Shown one piece after another: positions 7,050-17,118 of a stretch of DNA of 36,238 nt. Source of the stretch: an uncultured Ruminococcus sp. (GTDB lineage Bacteria > Bacillota > Clostridia > Oscillospirales > Acutalibacteraceae); contig CADAEZ010000017.1 in assembly GCA_902787145.1 (NCBI GenBank), positions 1 through 36,238 on the forward strand, in the 5' to 3' direction. Made by a program: the position numbers and the translations under genes. Within the stretch, counting starts at the first letter, position 1, and each line of letters starts with the position of its first letter. The notes under the pieces were generated by a model. The model worked only from the letters and a program-made list of their open reading frames with translations, was not told where the DNA came from and ran no database searches.

Positions 7050-7072
7050 ATTTTCCCTCCGTTAAACGGGAT

Positions 7073-8446
7073 TTAGCCTTTGTAGTATTTATCGAGCAGC
7101 TCGTCGTCAACACGGTCGAGTTCGGACCTCGGCAGTGTCGAAAGAAGCTCCCAGCCTAAATCCAGACTCTCGGTGATATCTCTGTCCTCGGTAAAGCCCT
7201 GGTTGACGAAACGTGTCTCGAACAGTTTGCCGAATTCCATATACTTCTTGTCAATCGGGCTGAGCTCCTCCTCGCCGATTACGGACGCGAGCGAACGGGC
7301 GTCGATTACCTTGGCGTAGGACGCGAAGAGCTGGTTCGCGAGAGGCTGATGGTCGGCTCGTGTAAAGCCTTCACCGATACCGTCTTTCATAAGTCGCGAC
7401 AGCGACGGAAGTACAGCTACGGGCGGATAGTAGCCCTGACCCTGCAAGGCTCGGTCGAGAGTAATCTGACCCTCGGTAATATATCCGGTAAGGTCGGGAA
7501 TCGGGTGTGTAATATCATCATTAGGCATTGTAAGAATCGGAATCTGTGTAACAGAGCCCTCGTGGCCCTTAATCATACCCGCTCTCTCGTAAATCGAAGC
7601 AAGATCGGAGTATAAATAACCCGGATATCCCTTACGTCCGGGAATTTCGCCCTTAGAGGATGAGAACTCTCGCAGCGCCTCGGCATAGGAGGTCATATCC
7701 GTCATAATAACGAGGACGTGCATATCAAGATCAAACGCAAGGTACTCGGCGATTGTAAGCGCGCATCTCGGAGTAAGCGTACGCTCGATAATCGGGTCGC
7801 TGGAAAGATTGAGGAGCATTACTACGTGGGACAACACTCCGCTTTCTTCAAAGCTTTTTCTGAAATATTCGGCAACATCCTTCTGCACGCCCATAGCGGC
7901 GAATACTACGCAGAAGTTATCCTCGGTAGCGCCGGAGATCCTCGCCTGACGTACAATCTGTACGGCAAGGTCGTTGTGCTTCATACCGGAGCCGGAGAAA
8001 ATCGGAAGCTTCTGTCCGCGGATAAGCGTCATCAGCGTGTCGATTGTCGAAATACCTGTGTTTATATAGTTGGTCGGGTACACTCGGGATACGGGGTTGA
8101 TAGGAGTACCGTTGATGTTGCGGCTTTTCTCCGGAAAAATCTCGCCGAGTCCGTCGGCAGGACGTCCCGCGCCGTCGAGTACACGTCCGATAATCTCAGG
8201 CGACAAGGCCTGCTCCATCGGATGTCCCGAAAGTCTTACCTTGGCGTTTACAAGGCTGATGTTTCTTGTACCCTCGAATACCTGTACAACAATCCTCTCG
8301 CCCTCGATCTGAACGACTCTGCCCTGGCGGACTGTGCCGTTATCAAGGCGTATATCAACGATTTCCTCGTTGGAAACGCCTTTTACGCCGTCTATTACGA
8401 TAAGCGAGCCGTTAATTTCCTTAACGCCTACATAATCTATTAACAT
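7073..8446 (-). CDS. atpB: V-type ATP synthase subunit B
   Basis: A 457-residue non-catalytic nucleotide-site subunit that alternates with A in the A3B3 head. The family block [38 protein letters not shown] is present; the classical P-loop lysine is absent (SGSGMKHND), which is normal for B. Other conserved regions are [43 protein letters not shown] and [38 protein letters not shown] precedes the start. It lies 12 bp after atpA and 23 bp before atpD. Length and motifs look intact. Confidence 0.97.
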   Translation of the reverse strand: MLIDYVGVKEINGSLIVIDGVKGVSNEEIVDIRLDNGTVRQGRVVQIEGERIVVQVFEGTRNISLVNAKVRLSGHPMEQALSPEIIGRVLDGAGRPADGLGEIFPEKSRNINGTPINPVSRVYPTNYINTGISTIDTLMTLIRGQKLPIFSGSGMKHNDLAVQIVRQARISGATEDNFCVVFAAMGVQKDVAEYFRKSFEESGVLSHVVMLLNLSSDPIIERTLTPRCALTIAEYLAFDLDMHVLVIMTDMTSYAEALREFSSSKGEIPGRKGYPGYLYSDLASIYERAGMIKGHEGSVTQIPILTMPNDDITHPIPDLTGYITEGQITLDRALQGQGYYPPVAVLPSLSRLMKDGIGEGFTRADHQPLANQLFASYAKVIDARSLASVIGEEELSPIDKKYMEFGKLFETRFVNQGFTEDRDITESLDLGWELLSTLPRSELDRVDDELLDKYYKG

Positions 8447-8458
8447 AGCGTTTCCTCC

Positions 8459-10210
8459 TTACAGAATCGAATCAATTTTCTCGTCGATTTCCTTGTTATA
8501 GTCATCGAACATTTCGAGCTTGTCGTTAGGAATATCGTACTTTATCTTTGTGAGCTTATCGAAAATTCCGAGAGCGAGCAGCTTTGAAATCGGGATTTCC
8601 TTGGCGATAACCTCTTTTGATTTATCATATAAGTGCAGGATTACCTGCATCATCTTCAGCTGTTTTTCGAGCGGAACGTAGGTGTCCTCCTTGTGGAAGG
8701 CGTTCTGCTGCAGGAAGCCTACGCGGATAACCTTGGCGGTCTCGATAACCAGCTTCTGGTCGTCCGGAAGTACATCCGAGCCGATGAGCTTTACGATTTC
8801 CATAAGCGCTGATTCCTCCTGGAGAATAGTGGAGAATCTGTTTCTGCACTCTACGAAATCAGAACCGAGGTGTTCGTTAAACCACGGGTCAAGGTCGTTA
8901 AAATACTCGCTGTAGGAATCCATCCAGTTAATCGCGGGATAGTGTCTGGCGTACGCGAGAGCCTTGTCAAGCGCCCAGAATACACGTGTAAAACGCTTTG
9001 TGTTCTGGGTAACAGGCTCGGAGAAGTCGGCGCCCTGAGGCGATACGGCGCCGATAATGGTAACGGAACCGTTGTCGTGAGAAAGGGTCTTGACACGTCC
9101 GGCTCTCTCGTAGAACTCGGCGAGTCTCGACGGCAGATATGCCGGGAAGCCTTCCTCCGCGGGCATCTCCTCCAGTCGGCCGGAAATCTCTCTGAGAGCC
9201 TCTGCCCAACGCGAGGTTGAGTCCGCCATAATAGCCACGTCATAGCCCATATCGCGGTAATACTCGGCGAGAGTAATACCGGTGTAAATAGACGCCTCAC
9301 GAGCGGCAACAGGCATATTTGAGGTATTGGCGATAAGTACGGTACGGTCTGTCATCGGACGACCCGACTTAGGGTCGACAAGTCCGGAGAATTCCTCAAG
9401 AACCTGTGACATCTCGTTACCGCGCTCTCCGCAGCCTACATATACGATGATATCGGCGTCGCTCCACTTAGCGAGCTGGTGCTGGTTCATTGTTTTACCG
9501 GTACCAAATCCACCCGGGATAGCCGCTGTGCCGCCTTTTGCGATCGGGAACATTGTGTCCATTGTACGCTGACCGGTGATAAGCGGTACGTTTGTCGACA
9601 GACGCTGCTCTATCGGACGCGAATAACGGATAGGCCACTTCTGGCATAGCGTCAGGTCGTGGATATTGCCGTACTCGTCTTTTATCCTTGCTACAGTATC
9701 GAAAAGCTTGTACTGTCCGTCGGGCATAACCTCGGTGATTTCTCCGGAAATCGCCGGAGGCACCATAAGCCTGTGCTCGATAATCCTGGTTTCCGGAATA
9801 GTAGCGTAAATCTCGCCTGCGCTGAGCTTGTCGCCGGGCTTGACCTTCATCGTAACATCCCAGAGCTTGTCGGAGTCGAGGTTGTCAACCTTTGAGCCTC
9901 TGTTGATAAAGGCTCCGGACTGCTTTTCGATAGCCTTCAGCGGACGCTCGATTCCGTCGAACATATTGTCAAGTATACCGGGACCGAGGAGTACGTTCAT
10001 CGGGTTACCCGTGCCGGTAATCGGGTCGCCGGGCTTCAGTCCTGTAGTCTCCTCGTAAACCTGAACTGTTGTATAGTCGTCGGTAATGCCGATGATTTCT
10101 CCTACTAGGTTTTCCTCACCGACGTGTACCATTTCCATCATCTTAAATTCGGTAGGCCCTTTTATTGTAATTACAGGGCCGTTGATGCCGAAAATCACAT
10201 TATTATTCAT
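8459..10210 (-). CDS. atpA: V-type ATP synthase catalytic subunit A
   Basis: A 583-residue catalytic subunit that hydrolyses or makes ATP in the A3B3 head. The P-loop is PGGFGTGKT (232-240, Lys239); the first positions differ from the GPFGAGKT of enterococcal NtpA but keep the GKT core. It is followed by [12 protein letters not shown] with the catalytic-Glu region, and [44 protein letters not shown]. The A-specific insertion lies about 110-190. Length is normal for bacterial V-type A (580-595). It is 25 bp after atpE and 12 bp before atpB. The head genes alone do not show whether the enzyme works as synthase or pump. Confidence 0.97.
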   Translation of the reverse strand: MNNNVIFGINGPVITIKGPTEFKMMEMVHVGEENLVGEIIGITDDYTTVQVYEETTGLKPGDPITGTGNPMNVLLGPGILDNMFDGIERPLKAIEKQSGAFINRGSKVDNLDSDKLWDVTMKVKPGDKLSAGEIYATIPETRIIEHRLMVPPAISGEITEVMPDGQYKLFDTVARIKDEYGNIHDLTLCQKWPIRYSRPIEQRLSTNVPLITGQRTMDTMFPIAKGGTAAIPGGFGTGKTMNQHQLAKWSDADIIVYVGCGERGNEMSQVLEEFSGLVDPKSGRPMTDRTVLIANTSNMPVAAREASIYTGITLAEYYRDMGYDVAIMADSTSRWAEALREISGRLEEMPAEEGFPAYLPSRLAEFYERAGRVKTLSHDNGSVTIIGAVSPQGADFSEPVTQNTKRFTRVFWALDKALAYARHYPAINWMDSYSEYFNDLDPWFNEHLGSDFVECRNRFSTILQEESALMEIVKLIGSDVLPDDQKLVIETAKVIRVGFLQQNAFHKEDTYVPLEKQLKMMQVILHLYDKSKEVIAKEIPISKLLALGIFDKLTKIKYDIPNDKLEMFDDYNKEIDEKIDSIL

Positions 10211-10235
10211 AGTGTCATCTCACTTGTCAGCTGAT

Positions 10236-10832
10236 TTATTTGTGAATTAGTTTTAGGTCTATGTTCTCTACGAACCACTGCCGTTTGCTTTCGAGCTTGC
10301 TGTCGAGCGTATTATCGGCAACTATGTTCATCGCCTCACAGAAGCCCTTTATTCCGCCGATACGGATCGTTACGTCGCTTCTGACCTCGGCTTCGCCGGC
10401 AAAAACAGACTTGATGTCGTTTTCGTACTTCAGGTCATCCTCTTTAACATAGACGATACAGCTGTTGTTATTAAAAGTATCCGCAATCTCTTTCGCAAAG
10501 CCAAGGAGCTTATCCTTGTACTCGGATGTAGCCGAGAAGTCCCTGAGCTTCTGCGCGCAGCGCTCAAACACTTCGTCAACCATTTTGTCGCGGGTCTTGA
10601 ATACCTCGCCCTGAGCCTCCAGGGTTTTGACCGCGTACTTGCCGGTAATCTCGGATTTTGCGGCGGAAAGGTGCTTTTTGATATATTTTTCAGCGTCAGC
10701 CTTTCCCTTTTCCTCAGCGTCTTTTACCGCTTCGGCTCTTTTGTTCTCCATCTCGGAGACTACCTTGGCTCTTTCTTCCTCGTTAAACTTTTTTATAGCG
10801 TTTAAGAAATTGCTCGATTTATAATCACTCAT
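10236..10832 (-). CDS. atpE: V-type ATP synthase subunit E
   Basis: A 198-residue peripheral-stalk subunit. Residues about 10-75 are one long charged helix rich in Glu, Lys and Ala, the part that pairs with the G/H subunit. The C-terminal half is the globular domain that binds the top of subunit B, ending in a family-like TLDSKLESKRQWFVENIDLKL. Length is usual for bacterial E. It sits 13 bp after atpF and 25 bp before atpA. Confidence 0.93.
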   Translation of the reverse strand: MSDYKSSNFLNAIKKFNEEERAKVVSEMENKRAEAVKDAEEKGKADAEKYIKKHLSAAKSEITGKYAVKTLEAQGEVFKTRDKMVDEVFERCAQKLRDFSATSEYKDKLLGFAKEIADTFNNNSCIVYVKEDDLKYENDIKSVFAGEAEVRSDVTIRIGGIKGFCEAMNIVADNTLDSKLESKRQWFVENIDLKLIHK

Positions 10833-10845
10833 TATTTTAACCTCT

Positions 10846-11154
10846 CTACAGCTTTACTCCGATAGCTTCCTGAACGTATTTTGTGATACTGTCCGCTGTT
10901 CGTCCGTTACCGTGACGGTCGGGAATTTCTACGATAAGCGGCTGCTTTCGGTTAAGCTTTAAGTCATAAACGAGGTCGGGACATTTAGACACGAGTGTTT
11001 CGGTCATAAGGATAACCGCGATTTCGGGGTTATCCATAGCCTTAAGCAGCTCCTCCCGGATATGCTTCTCGGAGTGAACCACAACACCCTCTATGCCCGC
11101 GAGCCTCATACCCATCTGGGTATCTACGTTATCACTGATAAGATAGTATTTCAT
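10846..11154 (-). CDS. atpF: V-type ATP synthase subunit F
   Basis: A 102-residue rotor subunit. MKYYLISDNVDTQMGMRLAGIEGVVVHS at the N-terminus and NPEIAVILMTETLVSKCPDLVYDLK in the middle match the Rossmann-like F subunit (TP...GFRLAGIE and ILITE...). It binds subunit D in the central stalk. It is separated from atpK by 2 bp, so the two are almost certainly translationally coupled. Confidence 0.94.
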   Translation of the reverse strand: MKYYLISDNVDTQMGMRLAGIEGVVVHSEKHIREELLKAMDNPEIAVILMTETLVSKCPDLVYDLKLNRKQPLIVEIPDRHGNGRTADSITKYVQEAIGVKL

Positions 11155-11156
11155 AA

Positions 11157-11576
11157 TTAGCCGTTGAGGATAAGGATAGAGATAAGCATTCCGTAGAGCG
11201 CGATGCCTTCGCCGAGAGCAACGAAGATGATAGCCTTACCGAAGTTCTTGGGATCCTCGGCAGCGGCGCCGATAGCCGCCGGAGCGCCGTGTCCTACCGC
11301 GATACCGCCGCCGATACAGGCGATACCTGTCGATAGACCCGCGCCAAGGTACTGCATACCCTTTGCCGAAGCGTCAATTGCCGGAGCACCCTCGCCCGCG
11401 GCGCCCGCGATAATCGGGAATACAAGGCAAAGAGAAGCTACAGCTCCGAATGATACCAACTGTAAGAGTAATGAACGCTTGGCGTTACCTTTTCTCTGGA
11501 AATTCTTTGTAGCAACAACTACGGATAAAACTATAAGCGCAACAGGCACAATCATAAAAATAGCATTGAATAACAT
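11157..11576 (-). CDS. atpK: V-type ATP synthase subunit K (proteolipid ring)
   Basis: A 139-residue membrane subunit with four hydrophobic segments (about 4-22, 36-60, 76-104, 113-137). The second hairpin is the conserved proteolipid: GAGLSTGIACIGGGIAVGHGAPAAIG, then FVALGEGIALYGMLISILIL with the ion-binding Glu123. The first hairpin is unlike the second and has no membrane glutamate, so each subunit offers a single ion site. A Glu within GEG is typical of V-type rings, but I cannot decide Na+ versus H+ coupling from sequence alone. The gene lies 26 bp after atpI with an AAAGGAG ribosome binding site and 2 bp before atpF. Confidence 0.93.
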   Translation of the reverse strand: MLFNAIFMIVPVALIVLSVVVATKNFQRKGNAKRSLLLQLVSFGAVASLCLVFPIIAGAAGEGAPAIDASAKGMQYLGAGLSTGIACIGGGIAVGHGAPAAIGAAAEDPKNFGKAIIFVALGEGIALYGMLISILILNG

Positions 11577-11602
11577 AATAATATCTCCTTTTTTAAGTTG
11601 AT

Positions 11603-13546
11603 TTAATTCTTTACCAAACTGAGTTTTACAGGCTCGTAAGGTCTGCCCTCACCGGAGTAGAAGCGGCTGAACATCTCGTAATACTCAAGCCTCAATACCT
11701 GGATTGATACGAGAAGCGCCTCCAGAGCGCATACGAGCAGGTTGCCGATTACGAAAATCGGCCAGTAACCGACGGGACCGGCGGTTTCGGCAAGTGTAAA
11801 CACAACCTGCATCATACCCGCGTGGACGAGCACGAACGCCGCGACTCTCAGGAAGCTCATTGTGTTGGACACATAGCTCAGGAGCACCTCGAGAGACTCA
11901 AATAAGTTTTCGAGCACAAATTCTCCCCAGCTTTCGGGCTTCCAGTCATTGTCGCCGTTTACGAGCTTCGACAGCGGTTCCCGCAGGAATATCAGCACAA
12001 ACGCGACTGCGATTATGACAATATACGGAACGCTGAACAGATTTGTGTTAAAAATCATAAGCCCCACAAGTCCCGCGCATATCATTCCGTAGAAAATAAG
12101 TCCGCAGAAGCCGCTTGTGTCGAATATCGCCTTGCCGACGTTGCCTTGTCGTATTGACGTATATATGTTGAGGCACATCGCGATACATAGTAGCGACATA
12201 CCGATTCCGACGGCAACGTACAAGATAGTGTTCGTAAAGGTCGACGACATTACTTCTATCGGTTTTTCCTCCATATGAAGGATCCCCTTGTAGAACCAGT
12301 CCATTCCGTTTTCAAAACCGAACACACTTCCGTATAAGGCTCCGAATATCATACCCGAAAATCCGCACGGCATAAGGATCTTTCCGATTGCCATACGCCT
12401 GTTAAACCACATAAACGCTCCCGCGAGTATTACGCACAGTCCGTGTCCTACGTCACCGAACATAATTCCGAACAGCGTAAAATATGTAATCGCGATAAAC
12501 GCGGTCGGGTCAATCTCTTTGTATTTCGGCACACCGTACATCTCGGTATAGAACTGAAACGGACGGGTGAGCGGATTGTTCTTTAGCTTGACCGGAGGAT
12601 TGAGCTGGAGTTCGTCCCTGGCGCTGCTTACGCTGACCTCGATGCTCACGATTTTCTCAAGCCTTTTACGAATACTTTCCGCCTTTTTCTCGGACACCCA
12701 GCCGGTAAGGACGAAGCTCTCGCCTCTTTCCATAGCGTGGGTTCTGATTGTAAGGTAAAGATTGTATTCCGAAGCCTTTGTGTAGTAGCTCAGGATTTTC
12801 TTTTCCTTTTCCTTAGCGTAATCCTCGATTTTTTTATTGATTTGATCGAACTTTGACTTTAGCTTTTCAACATCAGCCTTAAGACGCTTATAGCGTTTTT
12901 CGGGTGCTTCGTCCATATCGCCGAATGTACTTTTTTCGAAATACAATCGCGAGAAAAGCCTGTCAGCCTTGTCGTACATTGTTACGGGAACAAAGTACAC
13001 CGCCCATACATACGAGCCCTCCTCCATACAGGGGATAAACTCGATATAGTCCATCTTAAAATTCTCGGTACCGAGCTTTTTAAGATTTTCCTTTGGCATA
13101 CGGCCGAATACAGCCTTGACATAGTCCATTTCGAGGAGTTCCTCGATGTTGGCGTCTATCGAAACGAAGTGGCTTGTCTCTTCCCTTGCGCGTTTACATT
13201 CGTTGTATTCCTCCTGTAAATCGGCGCGTTCGTCCTCCCATACCTGAACCTTGTCCAACAGCTTTTTCGAATAATCGTCTATTGTATCAAAGTTCGGCTT
13301 GAACTTCTTTTTGGTATGGATATACCTGGGCTCAATCGAGAGTATTTTCATCGCGTCGGCTATACGCGCGGTAGGCTCGCCGAAGGCGTTATGAGCTGTC
13401 GCCCTGTTAAAGCCGACCATATCGGAATAGAAGTTCGACACCTCGTCGGGCTGAAAAGACTTTGACCGTCCGAGCACAACGCACACGTCGTCAAGAGCCT
13501 TTTTGTGACCTATGATACTGAAAGCCTTAATGTTTTCAACACTCAA
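11603..13546 (-). CDS. atpI: V-type ATP synthase subunit I
   Basis: A 647-residue stator subunit equivalent to eukaryotic subunit a. The N-terminal ~340 residues are soluble and partly coiled coil (about 90-125 and 215-260). The C-terminal part has seven to eight transmembrane segments, beginning with the family block TAFIAITYFTLFGIMFGDVGHGL near 350. The end of the membrane part, SIQVLRLEYYEMFSRFYSGEGRPYEPVKL, holds the conserved arginine that faces the ring glutamate. The domain passes ions between the half-channels. Length is typical. It lies 33 bp after atpC and 26 bp before atpK. Confidence 0.95.
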   Translation of the reverse strand: MSVENIKAFSIIGHKKALDDVCVVLGRSKSFQPDEVSNFYSDMVGFNRATAHNAFGEPTARIADAMKILSIEPRYIHTKKKFKPNFDTIDDYSKKLLDKVQVWEDERADLQEEYNECKRAREETSHFVSIDANIEELLEMDYVKAVFGRMPKENLKKLGTENFKMDYIEFIPCMEEGSYVWAVYFVPVTMYDKADRLFSRLYFEKSTFGDMDEAPEKRYKRLKADVEKLKSKFDQINKKIEDYAKEKEKKILSYYTKASEYNLYLTIRTHAMERGESFVLTGWVSEKKAESIRKRLEKIVSIEVSVSSARDELQLNPPVKLKNNPLTRPFQFYTEMYGVPKYKEIDPTAFIAITYFTLFGIMFGDVGHGLCVILAGAFMWFNRRMAIGKILMPCGFSGMIFGALYGSVFGFENGMDWFYKGILHMEEKPIEVMSSTFTNTILYVAVGIGMSLLCIAMCLNIYTSIRQGNVGKAIFDTSGFCGLIFYGMICAGLVGLMIFNTNLFSVPYIVIIAVAFVLIFLREPLSKLVNGDNDWKPESWGEFVLENLFESLEVLLSYVSNTMSFLRVAAFVLVHAGMMQVVFTLAETAGPVGYWPIFVIGNLLVCALEALLVSIQVLRLEYYEMFSRFYSGEGRPYEPVKLSLVKN

Positions 13547-13579
13547 TTCAAATCACCTCCTTGTTATATAACCTCATAC

Positions 13580-14608
13580 TTAATATACTAAAAGCGGTTC
13601 AATAATGCTTTTATCAACGCTGTATCTTGCTCCCTCAACCAGACAAATCAGGTTGTGGAGCTCGATCTCGCACAGGATAATGTACGAAATCATTACCGTG
13701 GACGAGCTGCTCGAATAGTACATATTGTGTCTTGCTTTTTTGTACTTTACCTTTATCTCAAGCTCATCGAGGTTGTCATACTCGATTTTGTCGACCAGCT
13801 TACCGGTTCTTGTCTCCGCCATAATATCATACACCTGCTGAGGTGTTTCGGCGTTACACATACTGTCGATTACAGAAGACTTCAGGCTGCCGAAGGGGAT
13901 GATATGTTTTTTGATTTCCGTGCTGTCGGCGGAATAATATTTCTTCATTCGAATTATATTAAGGAAATTACGATAGTCTATAATCGAGTCCAAAAAATCC
14001 TTAAGATCCTTTGACTCGTCCGCGCCGGTGTGCTCAATCGCCGTGTAGAGCTCGATATACAGCTTTGTATACAGCTCACTTTCGATTTCGGTTATCGGAA
14101 TCTGCTTGTGATCCCCGGTGTTATATTTGACCAGGATTTTGCCGTAGGGCGTTTTTTTGACCGCCTCAAGAAACTGGTCGAAGCTCTCCACCTCGGACAG
14201 CGCGTTGAGATCTATCGAGGTTTTCTTGGCGATATGCCTTGGTACGGTGAAGTTGTACTGACGCTTTTCGTGAGAATTAAGCATAGTGAGCATTCTTATA
14301 ATCTCGTTGATCTCGGTTTTATGAGCGACATATCGGGAAATATCCTCGCCGACGCTCAGCTCGTACTGACACAATGTGTCAATCTCGTTGATATAGTACT
14401 GTTTAAGCAAGCTCTCGAAAAGTCCGCGCCTCATTCCGCGTTCGTTCGCCTCTCCGAAAGCGTCAATATAATGTGTATTCGATTTTAAATATGACATTAC
14501 ATCGGAAACGCTCTCGCAGTTAAGGAGAGATTTGTAATCCTTCTCCTTAAGGCGTTTTCCGTATTTGGCTTTTGCCCGCGTATATACCGCATAACTGGTA
14601 TCCGACAT
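13580..14608 (-). CDS. atpC: V-type ATP synthase subunit C
   Basis: A 342-residue helical subunit corresponding to eukaryotic subunit d, the socket linking the D-F shaft to the proteolipid ring. The N-terminal YAVYTRAKAKYGKRL, with LLNCESVSDVMSYLKSNTHY soon after, and the C-terminal SYIILCEIELHNLICLVEGARYSVDKSIIEPLL (R/K-x-E-x-x-N-x-R-like in the family) fit this subunit. Length is slightly above the usual ~330. It is preceded by a 108-bp gap after the G/H gene, the longest gap in the operon, with no clear separate promoter seen. Confidence 0.9.
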   Translation of the reverse strand: MSDTSYAVYTRAKAKYGKRLKEKDYKSLLNCESVSDVMSYLKSNTHYIDAFGEANERGMRRGLFESLLKQYYINEIDTLCQYELSVGEDISRYVAHKTEINEIIRMLTMLNSHEKRQYNFTVPRHIAKKTSIDLNALSEVESFDQFLEAVKKTPYGKILVKYNTGDHKQIPITEIESELYTKLYIELYTAIEHTGADESKDLKDFLDSIIDYRNFLNIIRMKKYYSADSTEIKKHIIPFGSLKSSVIDSMCNAETPQQVYDIMAETRTGKLVDKIEYDNLDELEIKVKYKKARHNMYYSSSSSTVMISYIILCEIELHNLICLVEGARYSVDKSIIEPLLVY

Positions 14609-14716
14609 TTTTATTTCTCCTCGTCACGCTGGTTGTGTCTATGTCGTGTTGACGTTCTGCCCTGACTTTCCTGTGAAGTTACGATGCGAAAGATAAGGGC
14701 GGATTATAATTCCGAA

Positions 14717-15025
14717 TTAAGCTAAAACGTCCCCGACAATCTGCTCGACCCACTTATCGGCGTTTTCGTCGAATTTCTTTTTAAGCGCCTGAGCCTGTTC
14801 TTCTCTGAGCTTTTTGCTCTTGTTATACTTTTCCTCGCCCTCGGCCTCGATCATTTTCTTTTGATTTTCGACTTCTTTTTTGGCGTCTTCTATATATTTT
14901 TCGCGGATTCTCTCGGTTTCCTCACGGATTTCCTGTTCGAGCTCCAGCTTTTTGTTTCGGGTTTCTTCGTTGTAAATCTTCGCTTTTTCGTCTATATCGA
15001 CTAACTCTTTTATAACGTCTTTCAT
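14717..15025 (-). CDS. V-type ATP synthase subunit G/H
   Basis: A 102-residue, highly charged single-helix protein (Glu/Lys repeats with no prolines) matching the peripheral-stalk subunit that forms a right-handed coiled coil with subunit E. It ends in a typical KWVEQIVGDVLA. The frame extends to 15070, but ATG 15025 is the start: AAGGAGG lies 9 nt before it and MKDVIKELVDIDEKA is the family's beginning. First gene of the operon, which fixes the direction and the promoter just upstream. Confidence 0.88.
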   Translation of the reverse strand: MKDVIKELVDIDEKAKIYNEETRNKKLELEQEIREETERIREKYIEDAKKEVENQKKMIEAEGEEKYNKSKKLREEQAQALKKKFDENADKWVEQIVGDVLA

Positions 15026-15056
15026 TACTACTAACCTCCTTATCTTATATCTATAT

Positions 15057-15084
15057 ATATTACCACACAAGGGGAAAAAAGCAA
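15057..15084 (-). promoter_or_regulatory. Promoter of the V-ATPase operon
   Basis: On the minus strand, TTGCTT (15079-15084), a 16-nt spacer and TAATAT (15057-15062) stand about 32 nt before the first start codon. The upstream DNA is very A/T-rich (15085-15180), as expected for an UP-like element. Nothing else was recognised in 15085-15228. Confidence 0.5.
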
Positions 15085-15228
15085 TATTTTATTGGCAAAA
15101 ATAACATAATTTTCGCCAGTTTCATTGTATTGTATATTTTTATTAGATAAATGCAGTAAATTATTATTAATAATTTGTGACTTGCACATATTATGACAAG
15201 AAATCGCGCTCTGCGCGCTTTTCGCTAC

Positions 15229-15636
15229 TCATCGCTCGTTCTGCGAAGCAGATATATCCACCACATCCCGAATCGGAATTTTGCGTTTATCCTCAAGTAT
15301 AAAAAATCCGCCGACCTCGTCGATTCTCCTTAGTTTGCCGAAGACCTTTACTACCATTCCTCCGGGCTTGTATTTATCCGGAACAAACTGGCGAAACTCT
15401 ACCCTTGGGCGCGACTTTATACACTCCTTGAGTCTTTTAAAGCTGTCGTTGAGGCGGTTTATATCATCCTCGCTCAGCTCCGGTCTTGAGTCGGTGAGCC
15501 TTGCCGCCTCGTCGATTTCGTCCTCGTAGCCCGTAAGCGCCTTAAAAGCTCCAAACTGAGCCGCGCGCTCGTAGTTTGTCATACGCTTTCTGTCAGGTGA
15601 GATATGATGCGGAAGGTTGATTATGTCGCTGTACAT
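15229..15636 (-). CDS. YolD-like protein, partner of the Y-family polymerase
   Basis: A 135-residue protein with the opening YSDIINLPHHISPDRKRMTNYERAAQFGAFKALTGY, the hallmark of clostridial YolD-like proteins. An acidic helical middle follows, then a small beta domain (KVFGKLRRIDEVGGFFILEDKRKIPIRDVVDI). YolD-family genes sit beside UV-inducible Y-family polymerases in many Firmicutes and are presumed polymerase accessory factors. The ATG at 15636 shares its A with the polymerase stop codon (TGATG), and AGGAGG lies inside the end of the polymerase gene, so the two are translationally coupled. A GTG at 15639 is a possible alternative. It is under the same SOS promoter. Confidence 0.88.
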   Translation of the reverse strand: MYSDIINLPHHISPDRKRMTNYERAAQFGAFKALTGYEDEIDEAARLTDSRPELSEDDINRLNDSFKRLKECIKSRPRVEFRQFVPDKYKPGGMVVKVFGKLRRIDEVGGFFILEDKRKIPIRDVVDISASQNER

Positions 15637-17102
15637 CACGCTTTGTGACCTCCTATCTGGGCGTTGCGCTCAACGGTCGTAGCTCCGTCGAGCAGGTTCA
15701 TCCCCTTTATCACAGCGTTTTTTCCGTAGCGATTCTGGAGCCTTAGAATGGTACGCTGGATGTTTTTTTCTCTGTTCTCCTCGTATTTTTCCTTTGAGTT
15801 CATTGTGAAAAGGTCTAGCTGCTCAGCTGACGAGGACGCGGCAGCCTCGTAAACTGTATTGTTGGCTACGACAACAATTCTGCGCACGTAGAGCCCGGGG
15901 TTTGTTATGCTGTCGAAAAGGCTTATAAACGCGTCTGTAACCGCCTTTGACGACGCGGTATAGCGTCCGAGGTTTTCGCTGCCGTGGGAATGCTTTGGGA
16001 TTTTGCGGCCGTACCTGTCGATTTTTACCTCGCCCGTATACAGCTTATCCTGTACATTTTTTATATCATAGCCGACGGTTAGCACTACCTGATTTGTCAC
16101 AAGGCCCTTTTTTACCAAATCCAGCGCGAGCAGCTCTGCCATCTCCCTTGTAATAAGCCGAGCCTTGTCGTTGGTATAGGGTTCCGCGAGAACCTGGCCT
16201 ATGCTGAGCGATCTGGAACGGGGCTTGTAGGACTTTACGTCCTTGATTGAGCACGGCTCCCAGCCCCACGCGTGGTCGATAAGCAGCTCCGCGTTTACTC
16301 CGAAAAGCTTGTACAAAAGCTCCTCGTTAGCTATCGAGCAGCGCGCTACATCGCCCATAGTATGCATACCGTAACGGCCGAGCTTTTTTGCGTAGCCGCC
16401 TCCGACACGCCAAAAATCGGTAATCGGCCGGTGGTTCCACAGCTCGTAGCGGTAAGTTTTTTCGTCTAGCTCGGCGATTCTGGCGCCGTCCTTGTCGGCC
16501 GGCATACGCTTTGCCACGATATCCATAGCCACCTTGCACAGATACATATTGGTTCCCACTCCGGCCGTGGCGGTTATACCTGTCTGCTCAAAAACATCAC
16601 GCACCATCCTCAGCGCAAGCTCGCGCGCGGTAACGCGATATGTTCTGAGGTACGGCGTGACGTCGATAAACACCTCGTCCACGGAATAGACATAGACGTC
16701 CTCGGGCGAAACATACCGCATATATATCTTATAAATCTCGGTGCTGACGCGCATATACTCCGCCATTCTCGGCTTGGCGGTGATATAGTCGAGTTTTAGG
16801 TTTTTGTTATTTCTAAGCTCGACATCGTCACAGGATGAACCGGAAAACTCCCTCTCCCCGATTGCGCTTAACCTTTCGCTGTTCACCTGCTTTACGCGGC
16901 TTATTACTTCAAAAAGTCTGGCTCTGCCCGAAATCCCGTAGGACTTTAGCGACGGCGTTACGGCGAGACAGATTGTCTTTTCGGTTCGGCTGATATCCGC
17001 CACAACCAGGTTTGTTCGGAGAGGGTCGAGACCTCTGGCGACGCACTCCACCGACGCGTAGAATGATTTTAAATCAATAGCTATATACTGTTTTTTTGCC
17101 AT
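15636..17102 (-). CDS. Y-family DNA polymerase (ImpB/MucB/SamB type)
   Basis: A 488-residue translesion DNA polymerase. The catalytic N-terminus IAIDLKSFYASVECV gives the metal-binding Asp10, and YSVDEVFIDV gives Asp142-Glu143. Helix-hairpin-helix and little-finger regions follow (about 225-420). A canonical sliding-clamp motif QLDLF stands at 428-432. This variant, with the extended C-terminus ending in a basic helix, is the Firmicutes UvrX/YqjW-like group rather than classical DinB. The open frame runs to 17222, but ATG 17102 has GGTGGTGAG just upstream and matches the family start. Two LexA boxes overlap its promoter. It is coupled to yolD. Confidence 0.92.
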   Translation of the reverse strand: MAKKQYIAIDLKSFYASVECVARGLDPLRTNLVVADISRTEKTICLAVTPSLKSYGISGRARLFEVISRVKQVNSERLSAIGEREFSGSSCDDVELRNNKNLKLDYITAKPRMAEYMRVSTEIYKIYMRYVSPEDVYVYSVDEVFIDVTPYLRTYRVTARELALRMVRDVFEQTGITATAGVGTNMYLCKVAMDIVAKRMPADKDGARIAELDEKTYRYELWNHRPITDFWRVGGGYAKKLGRYGMHTMGDVARCSIANEELLYKLFGVNAELLIDHAWGWEPCSIKDVKSYKPRSRSLSIGQVLAEPYTNDKARLITREMAELLALDLVKKGLVTNQVVLTVGYDIKNVQDKLYTGEVKIDRYGRKIPKHSHGSENLGRYTASSKAVTDAFISLFDSITNPGLYVRRIVVVANNTVYEAAASSSAEQLDLFTMNSKEKYEENREKNIQRTILRLQNRYGKNAVIKGMNLLDGATTVERNAQIGGHKA

Positions 17103-17118
17103 AGTCTCACCACCCTTG

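Noticed and set aside
7718..8443. 241-codon plus-strand frame opposite atpB
   Set aside because: Antisense to a clear, intact atpB with strong codon bias; no ribosome binding site.
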